Positions 1 through 11,074 of a stretch of 64,000 bases of DNA are shown piece by piece. The translations under genes and the position numbers were made by a program. The number at the start of each line of letters is the position of its first letter. Position 1 is the first letter of the stretch. This DNA comes from Apteryx mantelli. Lineage: Eukaryota; Chordata; Aves; Apterygiformes; Apterygidae. A model generated the notes under the pieces. That model was not told the origin of the DNA. It saw nothing but the letters and a program-made list of their open reading frames with translations, and did not search any database. Where the stretch lies: positions 17,874,001-17,938,000 of the forward strand of contig NC_089994.1 of the NCBI RefSeq assembly GCF_036417845.1, in the 5' to 3' direction.

Positions 1-469
1 GCAAGCGGAGCTGATGCCCCTGGGACGCCGGAGCAGCCGTCGTCCCTGGGGAGGGTGTTTGGCTGGGAACGTGCCGCCGGCATCCCGGGGGACACGCATG
101 CTGCCGGCGGCGGGCTGCGCACCGCTCCCGCCGGTCCCAGCACGCTCTGGCTTGGACGCGCATCGAAACACATCCCCGCGCCTCCCCAGGGGAGACGCGT
201 CTTAGCCGCGTAATTAGCTTTCGGGGTAATCGTCAGGTTAATTAACCGTCGGAACAACTTGCCCAGAGAGAGGGAGCTTTTCCGGCGCTTGAGGGTTTTG
301 AACGGGGCTTGGGTGTTTGCCGAGGGCCGCGGTTCACCGCGGGCGAGGGGTGAGGAAACGCGGGGTTTGGCCGCCGGGCACCGCGTGTCCCTGCTCGCCG
401 CGGCCCCGCGCGTGGCCACAGCTGCAGGACGAGGAATTCTGGGTTTTTCCTTCTGTTTGCAGCTGTGCT

Positions 470-880
470 TTCGGGAAGCCGAGGCTGAAGGCTCTGTAAA
501 ATCAGTATTTTGTTCCGTGACATTAACTTTATGATATCCCTGGAGTGGTTCCAAAGCAAAGTTTTATGTGATATGATTACACAAGGTGAATTGTCCTGTA
601 TCTGTTTAATGAAACAGATACTGTGTTTAATGATTCTTTGGGGAATTAAATACATTTAAGCTATTAATCAGGCATTGGTTTCTCAAGGAGGACAAGAGGA
701 AGAAGCAGATACCCGGAGCTTTTATGCGTCATAAGATACACGTATATTCCACTTCCAAGAGAGTCATTGCATATTATTGATGTTTCATTATCCTTTTTAT
801 CACCTGATTTTTATGTGAGGATCAATTAGCTAGAAACCTCGGGGATAATTGAAAGATTTTAGTAGGGAGCTCAAGTAGTC
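470..880. promoter_or_regulatory. AT-rich intronic island, candidate enhancer
   Basis: About 400 bases of AT-rich sequence sit abruptly within GC-rich intron. They contain several homeodomain-like words (ATTAAT, CAATTAG, TTTATG), a CRE/AP-1-like word (GCGTCAT near 727) and the palindrome at 598-621. No coding potential is visible. Function is inferred from composition and motif density only. Confidence 0.35.
598..621. repeat. Perfect inverted repeat, 10-bp arms
   Basis: Arm GTATCTGTTT (598-607) is followed by a 4-base loop and its exact reverse complement (612-621). Transcribed as part of the WSCD2 intron it would form a short hairpin. As DNA it presents two mirrored CAGATA words. Confidence 0.9.
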
Positions 881-950
881 GCCCTAGGAATCTGCTGGCA
901 AACGCGTCTCGCTCGGGGGTTTATTAATCTCCCAGCCAAGAGCTGTGTTG

Positions 951-1093
951 ACAGTGTGTGACGTGCAACGGCAGTGTGCAAGGTGCAAAGACAGTGTGCA
1001 ACGTGCAATGGCAGTGTGCACGGTACCGTGAGAGTGTGCAACATGCAATGGCAGTGTGCAATGAGATTGTGCAACGTGCAGTGGCAACATGCC
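951..1093. repeat. 20-bp tandem minisatellite
   Basis: About seven imperfect copies of a 20-base unit close to ACAGTGTGCAACGTGCAATG. Copies start at 951, 971, 991, 1011, 1031 and 1051; the last ones are shortened or degenerate. It lies about 200 bases before the splice acceptor of the terminal WSCD2 exon. Confidence 0.9.
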
Positions 1094-1288
1094 TTAAGAA
1101 ACCTGGGAAAAAATGAGCACGGTTAGATGGCACGTGTGCCTCTGCGGCCACGCTCAGCGCGAAACGCCCCATCTTTGGAAAGGTGCTGCGGGGGCGAGAT
1201 CCAGCAGCCCCGGGGCGACTCGGGGGGGTGGTGTGCTGGGGGGGGGAAACGGGGGACGGCTGCTAACGGGGCGCCGTGCCTCTTTCAG

Positions 1289-1641
1289 AGTGGCCGGAGT
1301 TCGTGCGGACCTACGCGCCGTGGTGGGCCACGCACACCCTCGACTGGCTGCGCTTCGGCAGGAACGTGCTGGTGGTGCACTTCGAGGACCTCAAGCGGGA
1401 CCTCTTCGCGCAGCTGAAGCGCATGGTCGGCCTGCTGGGCATCGCCGTCTTCGAGGACCGGCTGCTCTGCGTCGAGGGCCAGAAGGACGGCAACTTCAAG
1501 CGCTCGGGCCTGCGGAAGCTGGAGTACGACCCCTACACGCCCGAGATGCGCCAGATGATCGGCGGCTACATCAAGACGGTGGACGCGGCTCTGAAGCTGC
1601 GCAACCTCTCCGGCGTCCCGGACGACTACTACCCGAGGTGA
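1289..1641 (+). CDS. WSCD2: WSC domain-containing protein 2, terminal coding exon
   Basis: This is the last coding exon of a WSCD2-type gene, encoding about 117 C-terminal residues and ending at TGA 1639-1641. The exon starts in phase 1: its first two bases complete a Glu codon begun in the previous exon, after the CAG acceptor at 1286-1288. The encoded start EWPEFVRTYAPWWATHTLDW and the end GVPDDYYPR match my memory of the WSCD family C-terminus. The stretch VEGQKDGNFKRSGLRKLEYDPYT fits WSCD2 rather than WSCD1. In the family this segment is the end of the sulfotransferase-like domain of a single-pass type II membrane protein with WSC repeats nearer the N-terminus. The transmembrane segment, WSC domains and most of the catalytic domain are encoded upstream of the window. 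The adjacent convergent CMKLR1 supports the WSCD2 assignment, since that order exists in human. There is no frameshift and the exon appears intact. Confidence 0.93.
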
Positions 1642-2645
1642 TGGGGACCGGCTCGGTGCGCCCGGCCCCCGCTCCCCTGCGCCCGGGGGTGCCTTGCTTT
1701 CCATTCCCCATCTGCTGCTAGTAGCTGTGAGCGATTCCCCGCATGAGAAACGAAGGCAGGCGCTGGCTCGGCAGAGGCGTCCGCGGATGCGGCTGCTGGG
1801 CCTGATGCAGCCCCCCCCGGTGCCGGCGCAGCGCGGCGGTTCGGTGCCGGCGGCGCTCACCTGCGAGGGACCGGCCCCGAGCCTGCTCCTTGCCCATCCC
1901 TCGACGGCTCACTCCAGTCTCCGGCTGGAGCTGATCCTGCCTCCTAGGCTGGCTGCAGGTCGGAGCGGCGGCTGCGGGTCCTGCTGGAGGCCGAGCTCCG
2001 GCCGCGGGATCACGCAGCCCCGGGCACCATTTGGCCCTTCCTTCGCCGAGCGCGATGCAAAACCTTGCAGCTGAGACAGCAGTTGCACGGCTGCTCCCGG
2101 CCCCTCGGAGCACGCGCGCTCCCAGGAGAGCGGCGGGGGCAAATCTGCGGGGCTCGTCCCCGATGCCCCCCCGGCATCCCTCTCCCTGCTCCGCCGGGAG
2201 CTCCAGGAGCAGAGCCCCTCCTGGTGTTGCGGGCACCTTGCCGGTGCAGGACCCTCGCCCGGCCGCTGCAGCCTCCCTGCGCGCCTGCACCCGCCGCCGC
2301 CTCCACACGAGCGAACGAGCGGCCGCCGGGAGGACCCAAACCAAAGGATCTCCGCGTGCAGCGGGAAAAGGCATCTCGCGAAGCCTGCAGCGCTGCATGC
2401 GGTTCCCCGGCTCGTCCCCGGCCCCGCGCCGCGCCATCCGCCCGGCCCCGCCACGGCTTCGCTGCCAGCCCCTTCCCACCTTCCCTCCGGTCTGCAAGTC
2501 CCCCTTGGGTGTAGGTGCAAAAGCCATATATTGCCGCAGCCTTTTCTATAGCTACGTATCCGAGGATTGGCTTTGAACTCTCGAGCTTGGTAGAAAGACA
2601 CGCACAGCGCTGAATCTCTAGAGATCTACCCGTCTGTCTACATTC

Positions 2646-2648
<3 letters not shown>

Positions 2649-2680
<32 letters not shown>
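2649..2680. repeat. (GA)16 dinucleotide repeat
   Basis: Uninterrupted GA repeat of 32 bases, about 30 bases before the candidate WSCD2 polyadenylation signal. Confidence 0.97.
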
Positions 2681-2681
<1 letters not shown>

Positions 2682-2710
2682 GACAACTCCACCGAGAAAA
2701 GGAGCATTTA

Positions 2711-2716
2711 AATAAA
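2711..2716 (+). terminator. WSCD2: Candidate polyadenylation signal for WSCD2
   Basis: AATAAA in an AT-rich patch, followed by a T-rich stretch, about 1.07 kb after the WSCD2 stop codon. It is the first canonical signal on the + strand after the gene. Use is inferred. Confidence 0.45.
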
Positions 2717-2735
2717 ATATATTTTTCTAACGCGC

Positions 2736-4560
2736 GTGAGGAAACGACATCGCCTGGCGGGACGCGGCGGCGGCGGTGCTGGGGCTCCCTCCGCCGCCGG
2801 TTTCTCTGCGCCCGAAGATGCTGGGGGCTGGCGGGAGCCCCGGGGCGGCGCCGGATCTATTTTGTACGGAGTAGCTACAACGTTTTTAACTCTTCCTTTG
2901 ACAAATCCTCCGAGGTTTTCTAGGAGCCCAGGCGACCCCCCCCCTTTCCCACTGGGGGAAAAAACCACCCGATCTCGCTCGCTGCGGTGTGCGCGGTGCC
3001 GGGGCTGCCTACCTCTGTCACGACAAACCCTCAGGTCGAGCCGGCTATTAAACGCGAGTTTTGTTGCTCTTCGGCCTCGCCGTGTGTTTGTGGAGCGGTT
3101 TTGGGGGGGGGGGGGGGGGGGGACCCGCGGCTCCGCAGCCCTGAGCTCAGGTTTGCTGCCGAAAACCCGATTTGGGGGGGGATTCTGCGTCGGGGGCGCT
3201 TGGTGCCCCCCGGGGGGGGGGGGGGGCCGCGGGAGGCGTAACGCAAGGCGCGTGGCGACTGCAGAAAACCCCTTCGGCGGAGGGAGACGGCGTTTCCCCA
3301 GCAAATCGTGGCTGCTTTGCACCCTGCCGCTCTGTCCGCCCGGGCCGGGAGCATTAACTGTGTTAATATTATTCCTGCGGCCAAACCACTGCGAATGGCA
3401 AGACTTAAAACGCCACCGAAGCGGCTCCTTCGTGGGAGTCTTGCTACCTTTGCAACGTCCTCCCAGAAGAGTTCACGCGGTTGCATCGTGCAAGCTGATG
3501 GATTTGCCAGGCGCTTTATTTCCGTTGCCTCTTGCCATGCTTGCTGCTCTATAAAAATAGGCTCGGCGGAATTTATGCCTGTTCTCTCCGCCAATCGCCC
3601 TCTTATCTGGAGGTTTTGAACTACTTTTTCGCTCGCGTTGCGATGGTGGCAATAAGGCCGGATGGCTGGGTGTGATTTGCTCCGGCAGGTCTCAGCCGGG
3701 GAAGGGACCGGCGCTGTGACGGCACCAAGAGCGTCGCCGTACCTCCGCTTCGCCCTCCGTTCCCCGGGGCTTTACGGATCGTTGGAGCTTAATTCACTTA
3801 TTCCACCGCAGTCGCCTTTTGCAACGACGTTGAGCGATTTGCAGTTGTCATCCCTGCCGGCACCCGGGTGCGGAGCGATTGGCTCCACGCGCATCCCCCT
3901 CCCTGCTCCCGCGGATCCCTGCCTTCGAGGCGTTCCCGGGAAAAGCGGCACCGGCGGTTTCCCCCTCCGCTGCCAGCAGCCTTCCCCGGCGCCCCTGGCC
4001 CGGCCCCTTATGCCGCTCCCAAAACCACACGGCCTGGCACTTTTTTGCTCTGCGGGCCTGGTATTCAGTAATAGCGTTTATATTGCCGTCAGGAGGAGAA
4101 GCGTCCTTCCTGCCCCCTTTGCACGTGCAAAACTCCCGGCATTTCGCGCCCGCGCCGCTCGGCCGGGTCTTCCCGATCATCAGCCTGCGCCGCCGGAGAG
4201 CACCGAGATCCGCAGGCAGGGTGAGAAACGCTCCCCGTTTCCCAGCCGCTTTTCAGAAGGGGCAAATTTTCCACCTGCCCCGGCACCGTCCTCCCTCCCG
4301 AGAAACGGCCCCTTCGCCTTCCGCTGCGGCTCCCCGAGGGCCTCGTCCCGAGCCCCGATCCCGGCAGCCTGCAAACGGGGAAAAGCCGCGGCGGTGCCGA
4401 CCCTGCCGAGCAAAAGGGCCCCTCTTTTTCCCAAATCGAACCGTGCACCCGGCTCGTTACCCCAGGTAATTAAGGGGGGGGTCTCATCTCAGCAGCGTGA
4501 TACAGGCGCCCGTGGCAGCACTTTTCCAAAAGCCATAAAACGGATGGGAGAGGAGCGCTA
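2736..4560. other. GC-rich intergenic DNA with poly-G runs
   Basis: No gene recognised. G homopolymers lie at 3103-3122 (20 G) and 3212-3226 (15 G), both likely to be quadruplex-prone and sequencing-error-prone. The interval is CpG-rich and may belong to a longer WSCD2 3' UTR. A small AT patch near 3350-3370 has tandem TTAA words. Confidence 0.6.
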
Positions 4561-4564
4561 TAAA

Positions 4565-4910
4565 TCCGAGCAGCAGTAATATTCATCCCATACAGAAGAA
4601 ACATGTTTGTTTATCGTTTTTACTATTTTCCGTAGAATTTACAGTTGACAATCTGCCTGAATGCGGCGCGGATAATTTAAACATGGCTCCAACCAGCCTG
4701 GCTTCGAGGGAAGAGAAATGATGATAAAATATTTATTCTTTTTTTTCTTAAATCCAATTCCAAATAAAGGGCGTGATTTATCGGAGGAGCAAAGCGCAGC
4801 TTTATTTAAGGGCTGTGACAGCTAATTGAAAAAGAACAGTCATTAAGGACCGTAATGCGTTCCACAGACATGATTTTTGTGTATTCTGGAGTAATTTCCC
4901 AAACACTTGT
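4565..4910. promoter_or_regulatory. AT-rich island between WSCD2 and CMKLR1
   Basis: AT-rich block with a FOX-like TGTTTGTTTATCG word near 4607, a MEIS-like TGACAG joined to a homeodomain-like CTAATTGA near 4817-4828, and AATAAA at 4763-4768 that could be a distal WSCD2 poly(A) signal. No open frame of note. Enhancer role is inferred. Confidence 0.35.
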
Positions 4911-5929
4911 GTGAGATGAAACCCAACCCAAAAGTTCCCAGCCCCGGCAAATGGCTTGTAATTACCGGGAAAGCAACAGCAGCAGGTTCCGGCTGCGGGG
5001 TGGGGAAACGGGGCGAATTAACGGGGATTTGGCGCACCGAGGTGACCACAGGATGGGACCGTGGCCACGGCGGGCTGCTGGCGCCCTGCAGGGCCAGGTC
5101 AGCCGAGGGCCTGGTGGTGCTGAGCCGGCGCTGGCGGGGTCGGGAGAGCCGGGGTGGCCAGGGCTGGGGAATGGGGTCCCAGGGCTGGAGATGGTGGCCC
5201 TGGGGACAGGATCCCAGCTCCCAGAACTGCTGCTCTTCCCTCCCAGGCAGCGCTGCACTGCCCCAAAACCTAGACCCCCAGACAGCCTTAGCTAAGCTAA
5301 GCGCTTACTTGCACGGGTCAGGGGAGCGGCGCTGAATCCCACATGCCCCGGCCATTTCGGTGCTAAGTCCCGGTGCATCCCGGCCTCATGCTGCCGATGG
5401 CGCTGGACACCAGGCCAGCCGGGCTGCAGAGCGGGCGCGGCGGCCAGCAGCACCCCAGGGCGGCCGGCTGGGATGGAGACCTTCCCCGGCATTTGTTCTG
5501 GGCACCGCGCGGAGGTTTCCTGCCGGCTCCTTAACCTGCCCCGTGCGACTCATTCGAAAGGGCAGAAACGACTCGCAGGTGAGGCCACCTGGCAGCTGCA
5601 GAGCGGGTCCATCAGTCGCTGCAGCGCACGGGCGCCGGGCACATCCAGGGTCAGCGGGACCCTCTGGAGACTCCCGACTTGGAATATTGGCCCCTGGGTC
5701 GCTGAAGCCCGGCTCAGCCAGCGCCACAGGACGAGCTTCCCCTGTGTCACTGAAGCCACCTATTTTTGCAGGCCAAAAATCCCTGATGCTGTTAAAAGCC
5801 AGGTGAGCCCAGCCAGACACTGGGGGGGGGGGGGTTCAAGCATGGAAAAGCATTTCCCTGGAAAAGGCCTGCGTTTGAGGCAATGTTTAGCTGCATTTCT
5901 TTGCTGCTCTGCCAAAAAGCAAAAACCTG
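4911..5929. other. GC-rich intergenic DNA, no gene seen
   Basis: GC-rich with a 13-base G run at 5822-5834. Nothing resembles a coding exon, repeat family or RNA gene. Confidence 0.6.
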
Positions 5930-7030
5930 GATTAAAAAGCACCTACACACAGAGTAGCTCCGCCGCTGAAGTCTCCTCCTTAATATTTCTGCCTGCTCCT
6001 CTTTTGTATGCATGCATTTTTAATGCTATTTATTTGATCTGTTTACTGCCGATCAGCGCAGGTAAGGCGTGAGCGGAAATCCCCGATGCTCCCTGGGGAT
6101 GCTCACGGGACGGGCGGGAGCCTGCGGAGGCCAGAGGCAGAACTCCGGTTTTCCTTCTCTTCCTCCAGCTGGTCCGAAACGGGGCCGGGAGGGGGTAGAT
6201 CTGCGTGGTGGGAGAGGGGCACCGCGGCCACGGCTCATCTCCGGGCTCGCGACGGGGCGTTTCTGCAGCCTTCGGAGAAGGGCGGCTCCTGCCCCGAAAT
6301 CACAGCTTCCCTGGCAGCTGCTGCACCTAAAACCCCCCGATTTCCATCGCACCAAAACGCCGGGATGGAGCAGAGCTCCTCACGTGCAGGTTTGCAGCAC
6401 TGCCCCGACAGGACTCGCTGCAGGGAGCAGAAAAATGAGTTATTCCAGGTTAACCCAGAGGCGAGAGCATGGCAGGATGCTCTGCAGCCCCGTCTTGCCC
6501 CGTCCCCTCCGCACGGATCCGGGTCTCCCGGGATCTCACGGCGGTGGTGAGCGCACGGGGCGGCCCAGCCGGGAGCGCTCCCCATCGCTCTGCGGATCGC
6601 AGCCTGTTAGGAGCGGCCGCAAATGCAAGAGCGGAGGAAATCGGCAACTTGCTCCCCGCCAGCCTTCCTTGCAGTTATCGTCCTGTTAAAATAAAGACAA
6701 AGGGAAGCAGGAGCGAAGCGGTGCTGGCGGCCCGGCCGGCCGGCATGGCTCCTGGCGCCGCGCTCCGAACCCCGAAAGCACAGGAGCGCGCGGGCGGCAG
6801 CACCGTGCGGGAGCGATGCCGTCGGGCAGGACACCGCCGGAGCGGAGCGAGATGCAAATTGCTCCCGAGCAGATACCGATCTCGGTGCTGTCATTAATAA
6901 TTCTTTTTTCAAATAAGCGTAACAGAGCGTTCGCCAGATCTTATCTGACAGCGAACACGCCGGGATGACAGCGATACAGAGGAAGACGCCGGCAGCCGCT
7001 CAACGCGGAGATTAGCGAATTAGGCGGAGG
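5930..7030. other. Intergenic DNA with two short AT-rich islands
   Basis: AT-rich patches at about 5930-6062 (TGCATGCAT, TTTTAATGCTATTTATTTG) and 6890-7030 (CATTAATAATTC, a GATA-like CTTATCTGACAG near 6940, TTAGCGAATTAGG) flank 800 bases of GC-rich DNA with no gene. The patches are candidate regulatory elements only. Confidence 0.4.
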
Positions 7031-7929
7031 GAGAGCGCGGCCCCGGCGGTCGCTGCGTGAAACCCGCCGCCTGCTTCGCCCCGCTGCCGGCGCGGGCGAG
7101 CGCTGCCGCCGGCCTGGCCACGGTGGGAGACAGCCCCGGATCCCAGCACGGGGCGATGCCGCAGCCCCAGCGCTCCCAAGTCAGCAAGATTCATATCGCC
7201 TGAAAAAAGGGGCAAAAAGGTGCGGTTTAACCGATTCACTCCGCGTAACTGTTTGGGTGCACGCGGATGTCGGTGGCTCCGAGGCATCTCCCTCCCGAGA
7301 GGTTCGAGTCTCACTCGCGCTTCGAAGGCCGACTCCTGAAAACAGCTTTTGCCCCCAGACCTCCCGGCTGGCAAACGAAGCTGCCCCAAAACAGCCAAAA
7401 ACCCAGGCAAAAGGGTCCGCGGGGAGCAAAGGCAGCCCGAGCGGAGGGGCGGCGTGGGGAGAGCGAGGGGCCGAGAGGAGACCCAATGCCGAAACCGGGA
7501 GATGGGGAAGCTCCCATGGACAGCAGCGCTGGCAGATCCAGAGCAGCAGGTTATCCCGGTCGGAGCAAGCGGGTTCACGCACTCAGGCATCCATGAGCTT
7601 TTCTCCTTGTTCAGGAACGGGATCCCAGCTCTGCTCAAGGTGGGGATAACACTGAGACAACTGGACAGAAGTACAACCCGAAGCGTGATGATGCGGTGCA
7701 ACGTGGCTTTGCTGCATGATAACGCAGGACGGCGCCGGCCCCCACCGTGTTTTTGGCTCTTGCCCACGGTCCCGTGCCGGGAGCTCAAGGCAGCACCAGA
7801 CGGCCGAGTCCTCCCTTCTCCACTTGTATTTTTGGGATCATGAATTCATGCTGGAGCATCGGGAAGCAACTGCTTAATGAAGAGCCCTGGGAAGCCTCCC
7901 CCTCCGCACGCTGAGCTGCTGCACGTAGG
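7031..7929. other. GC-rich intergenic DNA, no gene seen
   Basis: CpG-rich sequence open in several frames by composition. No domain-like peptide, tandem repeat or RNA gene recognised. Confidence 0.6.
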
Positions 7930-8060
7930 GGTGTATTTGTATGTAAAACAGGTTTTATATTAAATAGGCAAACAGCTACAAAGACGAGCTCAAATATTAG
8001 GTTTCCAAAGCTGTCATTATAATGATGATTTAACCCAAGGTTATGTACCAAGCCACCGCT
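7930..8060. promoter_or_regulatory. AT-rich island with paired homeodomain-like palindrome
   Basis: A compact AT-rich island contains the perfect 12-base palindrome TCATTATAATGA at 8014-8025, two inverted TCATTA half-sites as seen in dimeric homeodomain sites. Nearby words are TTTTATATTAAATAG and CAAATATTAGG. Function is inferred. Confidence 0.35.
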
Positions 8061-10589
8061 TTTTGGGAAAGCTGTTTGCAGTAATAATAGACAGGCTTAC
8101 GAAATCCAGCCACGCAAATTAGCCAGGCGCATCCCCACTCCGGCGCTGCCCCGGAGGGTCGCGCTGCTGCCGGCCGGACCCGCGGGAGCTGCTCCCAGCG
8201 CGGCTTCCTCGGAGCCGGGAGCCCCGGGCTCGCCAGCTCCCCTCCCTCGCCCCGACATGATCCACGTGCTGTCCGCGGCCGGAGCCTGCCCCGCTGCAGG
8301 GAGGGCAAAGCCCTGCAGATTTGCACCGTCAGCGAGTCACCTTAACAGCTCAATGTTTCCTTAACAGCGTGGCTTCGCACCGGACCCGTGGAGGGATGAA
8401 GGAGGCACCACCACAGCGTAAGAGGAAAGTCGTGCATCAGGTGCAGGAGCTGTGCACAGCCCCGCTCCGACAGGGCGTTTGCTATGACCACACGACGTCC
8501 CAGGAGCACCAGCATCCTTGGAGCGGTTTTGCTCAGCAAGCTGGGATCCAGCGGGGTCAGGACTGCATTTCTCCCAAGTCAGCTGCGTTGGCTGGAATTA
8601 CTGGTTTTCTTCTGCAGAAGGGGCTGCTCCTTGGGCTTTTCTACCCAGATATTGCCCGGACGCTGCTCCCTGCCCTAGGTGCTGCAGGGCTGGGGCCGGA
8701 GCTGGGATGCCCTACGTCTCACTCCAATCCACATGGTAAATCCAGCAGGAGCCTGGTCCAGCCACACACAGGCCCCATCCCTTCCCCGAGCTCCCTCTTC
8801 CAAGGCTTCCTCCATCTTCTTCATCATGAGGGTGCATGGAGCGAACATTTCCCAACATTTCCCCGGCAGGAGAGCCGCCCACCGCTGGAGGCAGCCCTGG
8901 AGGAGCCTGGGCACCTGCAGCGCTGTGGGGACAGCAGGAGCCCCGGCTGCTGCCGGCGAGGGGCAGCCCATGGAGTGGGACGCGGCCTCCCCACCGCCGC
9001 CAGCCCAGGCTTCGCCCGCCGGGTGCTCCCCGCCCCGGTGGCTGCCCCATGCTATGGAGAGCAGCACCCAACAGGTGGCAGTCACCAATCTGCTATTAAT
9101 TTCCCTTATAATCCCCATCATCGTCCCGCTGCGCTGCCCTTCTCGGCGCAGGCTGAACACGCGCTATTTTGAGGTTCAACCCCTTGCCCATGTCCACCCC
9201 CTTTTTACCAGACCAGGCTCCCAGACTCTGCAAGACCAGTCCCAGCAAGGTCGGGCACATCTCTGCCATCCGCATGTGCTGGCGAAAGCGGTGGATGAAG
9301 TCCCACCAGTGGTCACAGCAAGGACGCGGGCGCTGCAGTGCGTCCCCCACCCTGCCCAGCGCGGGAGACGGAGGGACACCGGGGCAGGAGGAGACCCTCA
9401 GGGCGGTTTCAGACCATTCCCGGCCCTTTGGGGGCCGAGACTCCAAGCGCTGCCGGCTGTGTTGTCCCATCGGGTTTGCAGCACGGCTCATGTCTTGGTA
9501 TGACACAAGCACTTATGAGAAGCCCAGAAAAAACAGCCAAGTTTCCAGCCCTGAAAGGCAGGGGAAATAGAGCAGTGCAAGACAGACAGCTCTGACTGAC
9601 GGATAGGTTAGGAGTGTTCGCCAGCGTCCTACCTGTCTGGGCAGAGCAGGGGCTGCGGGAGCAGCCACCACTCCAGGCTGCGGAAAGCACGACCAGCCTC
9701 GCTGCAAGCAAGCACCAGCCTCCCCGGGCCATTTACGCTCCCGCTCACCCCGTTACCTGCCCCGGCTTCACCTGCTGGGCTCCAGCCCCAGGTTGCAGCC
9801 CGGCGCCGCCACGGGGGCAGGTGGGGGGGTGTGAACCAGGAGGTCCCCAGCTAGCGCGGGGGCCCGGCAGGGGCAGCAACGCTGCAGCAGCGTCAGGACC
9901 CGGCGTTTCCCCTCCCGCCGGGACCCCCCCCAGCGTTTCAGCTCCGTGCAGCCCCGGGAGCGTGGCTGCCCTGCGGGGTTTGGCTGCGGCCGGGGGCCAG
10001 GGCTGACCCCTTCCCCGGGGCCCGCCGGAGGAGGCGGCAGCTGGGCTGTGCCCGGCGGGATGCACGGATGCAAGTGGGGCATCGCGTCCTCCCGGGAGCA
10101 GGGCAGCTCTGAGCCCCTGCGAGCCAAACCGAAGGGGTCGTGCGCACACTGGGGGCCGGGAGGAGATGCCAGAAGACAGGGCTGACAGTCCGGTTGGCTC
10201 CGGTGCAGGCTCTGGAGAGGGCAGCCGTGCCCGTGCGGTGCAGGGGGGAGCCACGGCGGCGACACCCCGGGCGCAGGAGCACTGCGGCCAGGGAGACCTC
10301 CGCAGCGGGGCTGGGATCTGCAAAGGAGGTGACACCGCAAGGAGGTGACGCTTCCAGATATTCCCTTTTAACCAAGCAGGCTCCCGGCTTCGCTGCTGCA
10401 GCGCTCTGCTCTCCCCATCGTGTCGGCGCTAACGAGATTACGCAGGTAAAGCCGCGGGGGCGCAGGAGGGCAGCGCCGCGCGGGGCGGCAGGGCTGGATC
10501 GGCTACGTGAAATCCCGCTCGCCTTCCAGTGCCCGGAGTTATCTGAGGAGCCCCTGCAGCTCAGCACGGCAGCTCGATTACGGGGCTTT
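8061..10589. other. GC-rich intergenic DNA between convergent genes
   Basis: About 2.5 kb without a recognisable gene. It is CpG-rich towards 10 kb. No repeats of note and no credible polyadenylation signals on either strand were seen. Confidence 0.6.
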
Positions 10590-11068
10590 GTGAATCAGTT
10601 TATATCTGTGTCTAGCTTGATCTTCTGCTGACGGGAACCTGCAAATCGCTTAGTGCCTTTCTTCTGGGAGCTTGCCTTTTTTTTTTTTCCTTCTTCATTT
10701 TTGCATTTAAAAAAATAAATAAATACCCGGGGCTTTGCAGGCGCCCGTGAGCAGACTCTCAACGACTGCCGCGGCGGCTGAGGTGCCGGCCCCTGCCGCG
10801 AGGAAGCGCCGGCGGGGACGGCCGGACCCGGCGCCTCCGAGCCGCGCTGCAGCCCCGCGCCGGCACCGTCGCCCTTTGCTCGCCCGCCTCAGTTTCGTGG
10901 GAATTGCAGGAGCTGCGCCCGACACGGAGAAACCCGCACGTCAATAAGCGTGACGCTGGTGACCGCTCACGCGGCGCAGTCTGCGAGCCCAAATCATGAA
11001 TTATCTCCCAAATTAACTGCGCATGAAATTGGATAGAGCCCGCGGCTCAGCCTATGCTTTCCAGGAGA
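10590..11068. other. Mixed region with poly-T/AT patch and CRE-like words
   Basis: The interval holds a T run at about 10677-10688, AATAAATAAATA at about 10714-10725 on the + strand, a GC-rich segment, and an AT-rich patch at about 10930-11040 with TCAATAAGCGTGACG and ATTATCTCCCAAATTAAC. No gene. Confidence 0.5.
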
Positions 11069-11074
11069 TTTATT
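11069..11074 (-). terminator. CMKLR1: Candidate polyadenylation signal for CMKLR1
   Basis: TTTATT on the + strand is AATAAA on the - strand. It is the first canonical signal I find downstream of the CMKLR1 stop and would give a 3' UTR of about 1.6 kb. Closer variant signals (for example AATATA near 11955) are possible. Confidence 0.4.

Larger units (their letters stand above)
1..1288 (+). other. WSCD2: WSCD2 terminal intron (3' part)
   Basis: This is the intron upstream of the last WSCD2 exon, cut by the window edge. It ends in a clear splice acceptor, with a pyrimidine run and CAG at 1281-1288. The first 450 bases are GC-rich. About 470-880 is AT-rich, contains a perfect hairpin (598-621) and words such as TTTATG and TCAATTAG, and looks like an intronic regulatory element. 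A 20-bp minisatellite follows at 951-1093. No open frame here resembles a protein. The intron call is inferred from the exon that follows. Confidence 0.8.
1642..2735 (+). other. WSCD2: WSCD2 3' untranslated region (end uncertain)
   Basis: GC-rich sequence follows the WSCD2 stop. It ends in a (GA)n tract and an AT-rich patch with a canonical AATAAA at 2711-2716, the nearest good polyadenylation signal. Large open frames on both strands here are GC artefacts. The UTR could be longer: another AATAAA lies at 4763-4768. Confidence 0.55.

Noticed and set aside
1289..1641. WSCD1 instead of WSCD2
   Set aside because: The KDGNFKRSGLRKLEYDPYT stretch fits WSCD2 as I recall it better than WSCD1, and the CMKLR1 neighbour matches the WSCD2 locus.
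7240..7330. tRNA-like box B (GGTTCGAGTC near 7300)
   Set aside because: The T-arm does not pair over five bases and no matching box A or acceptor stem is found.
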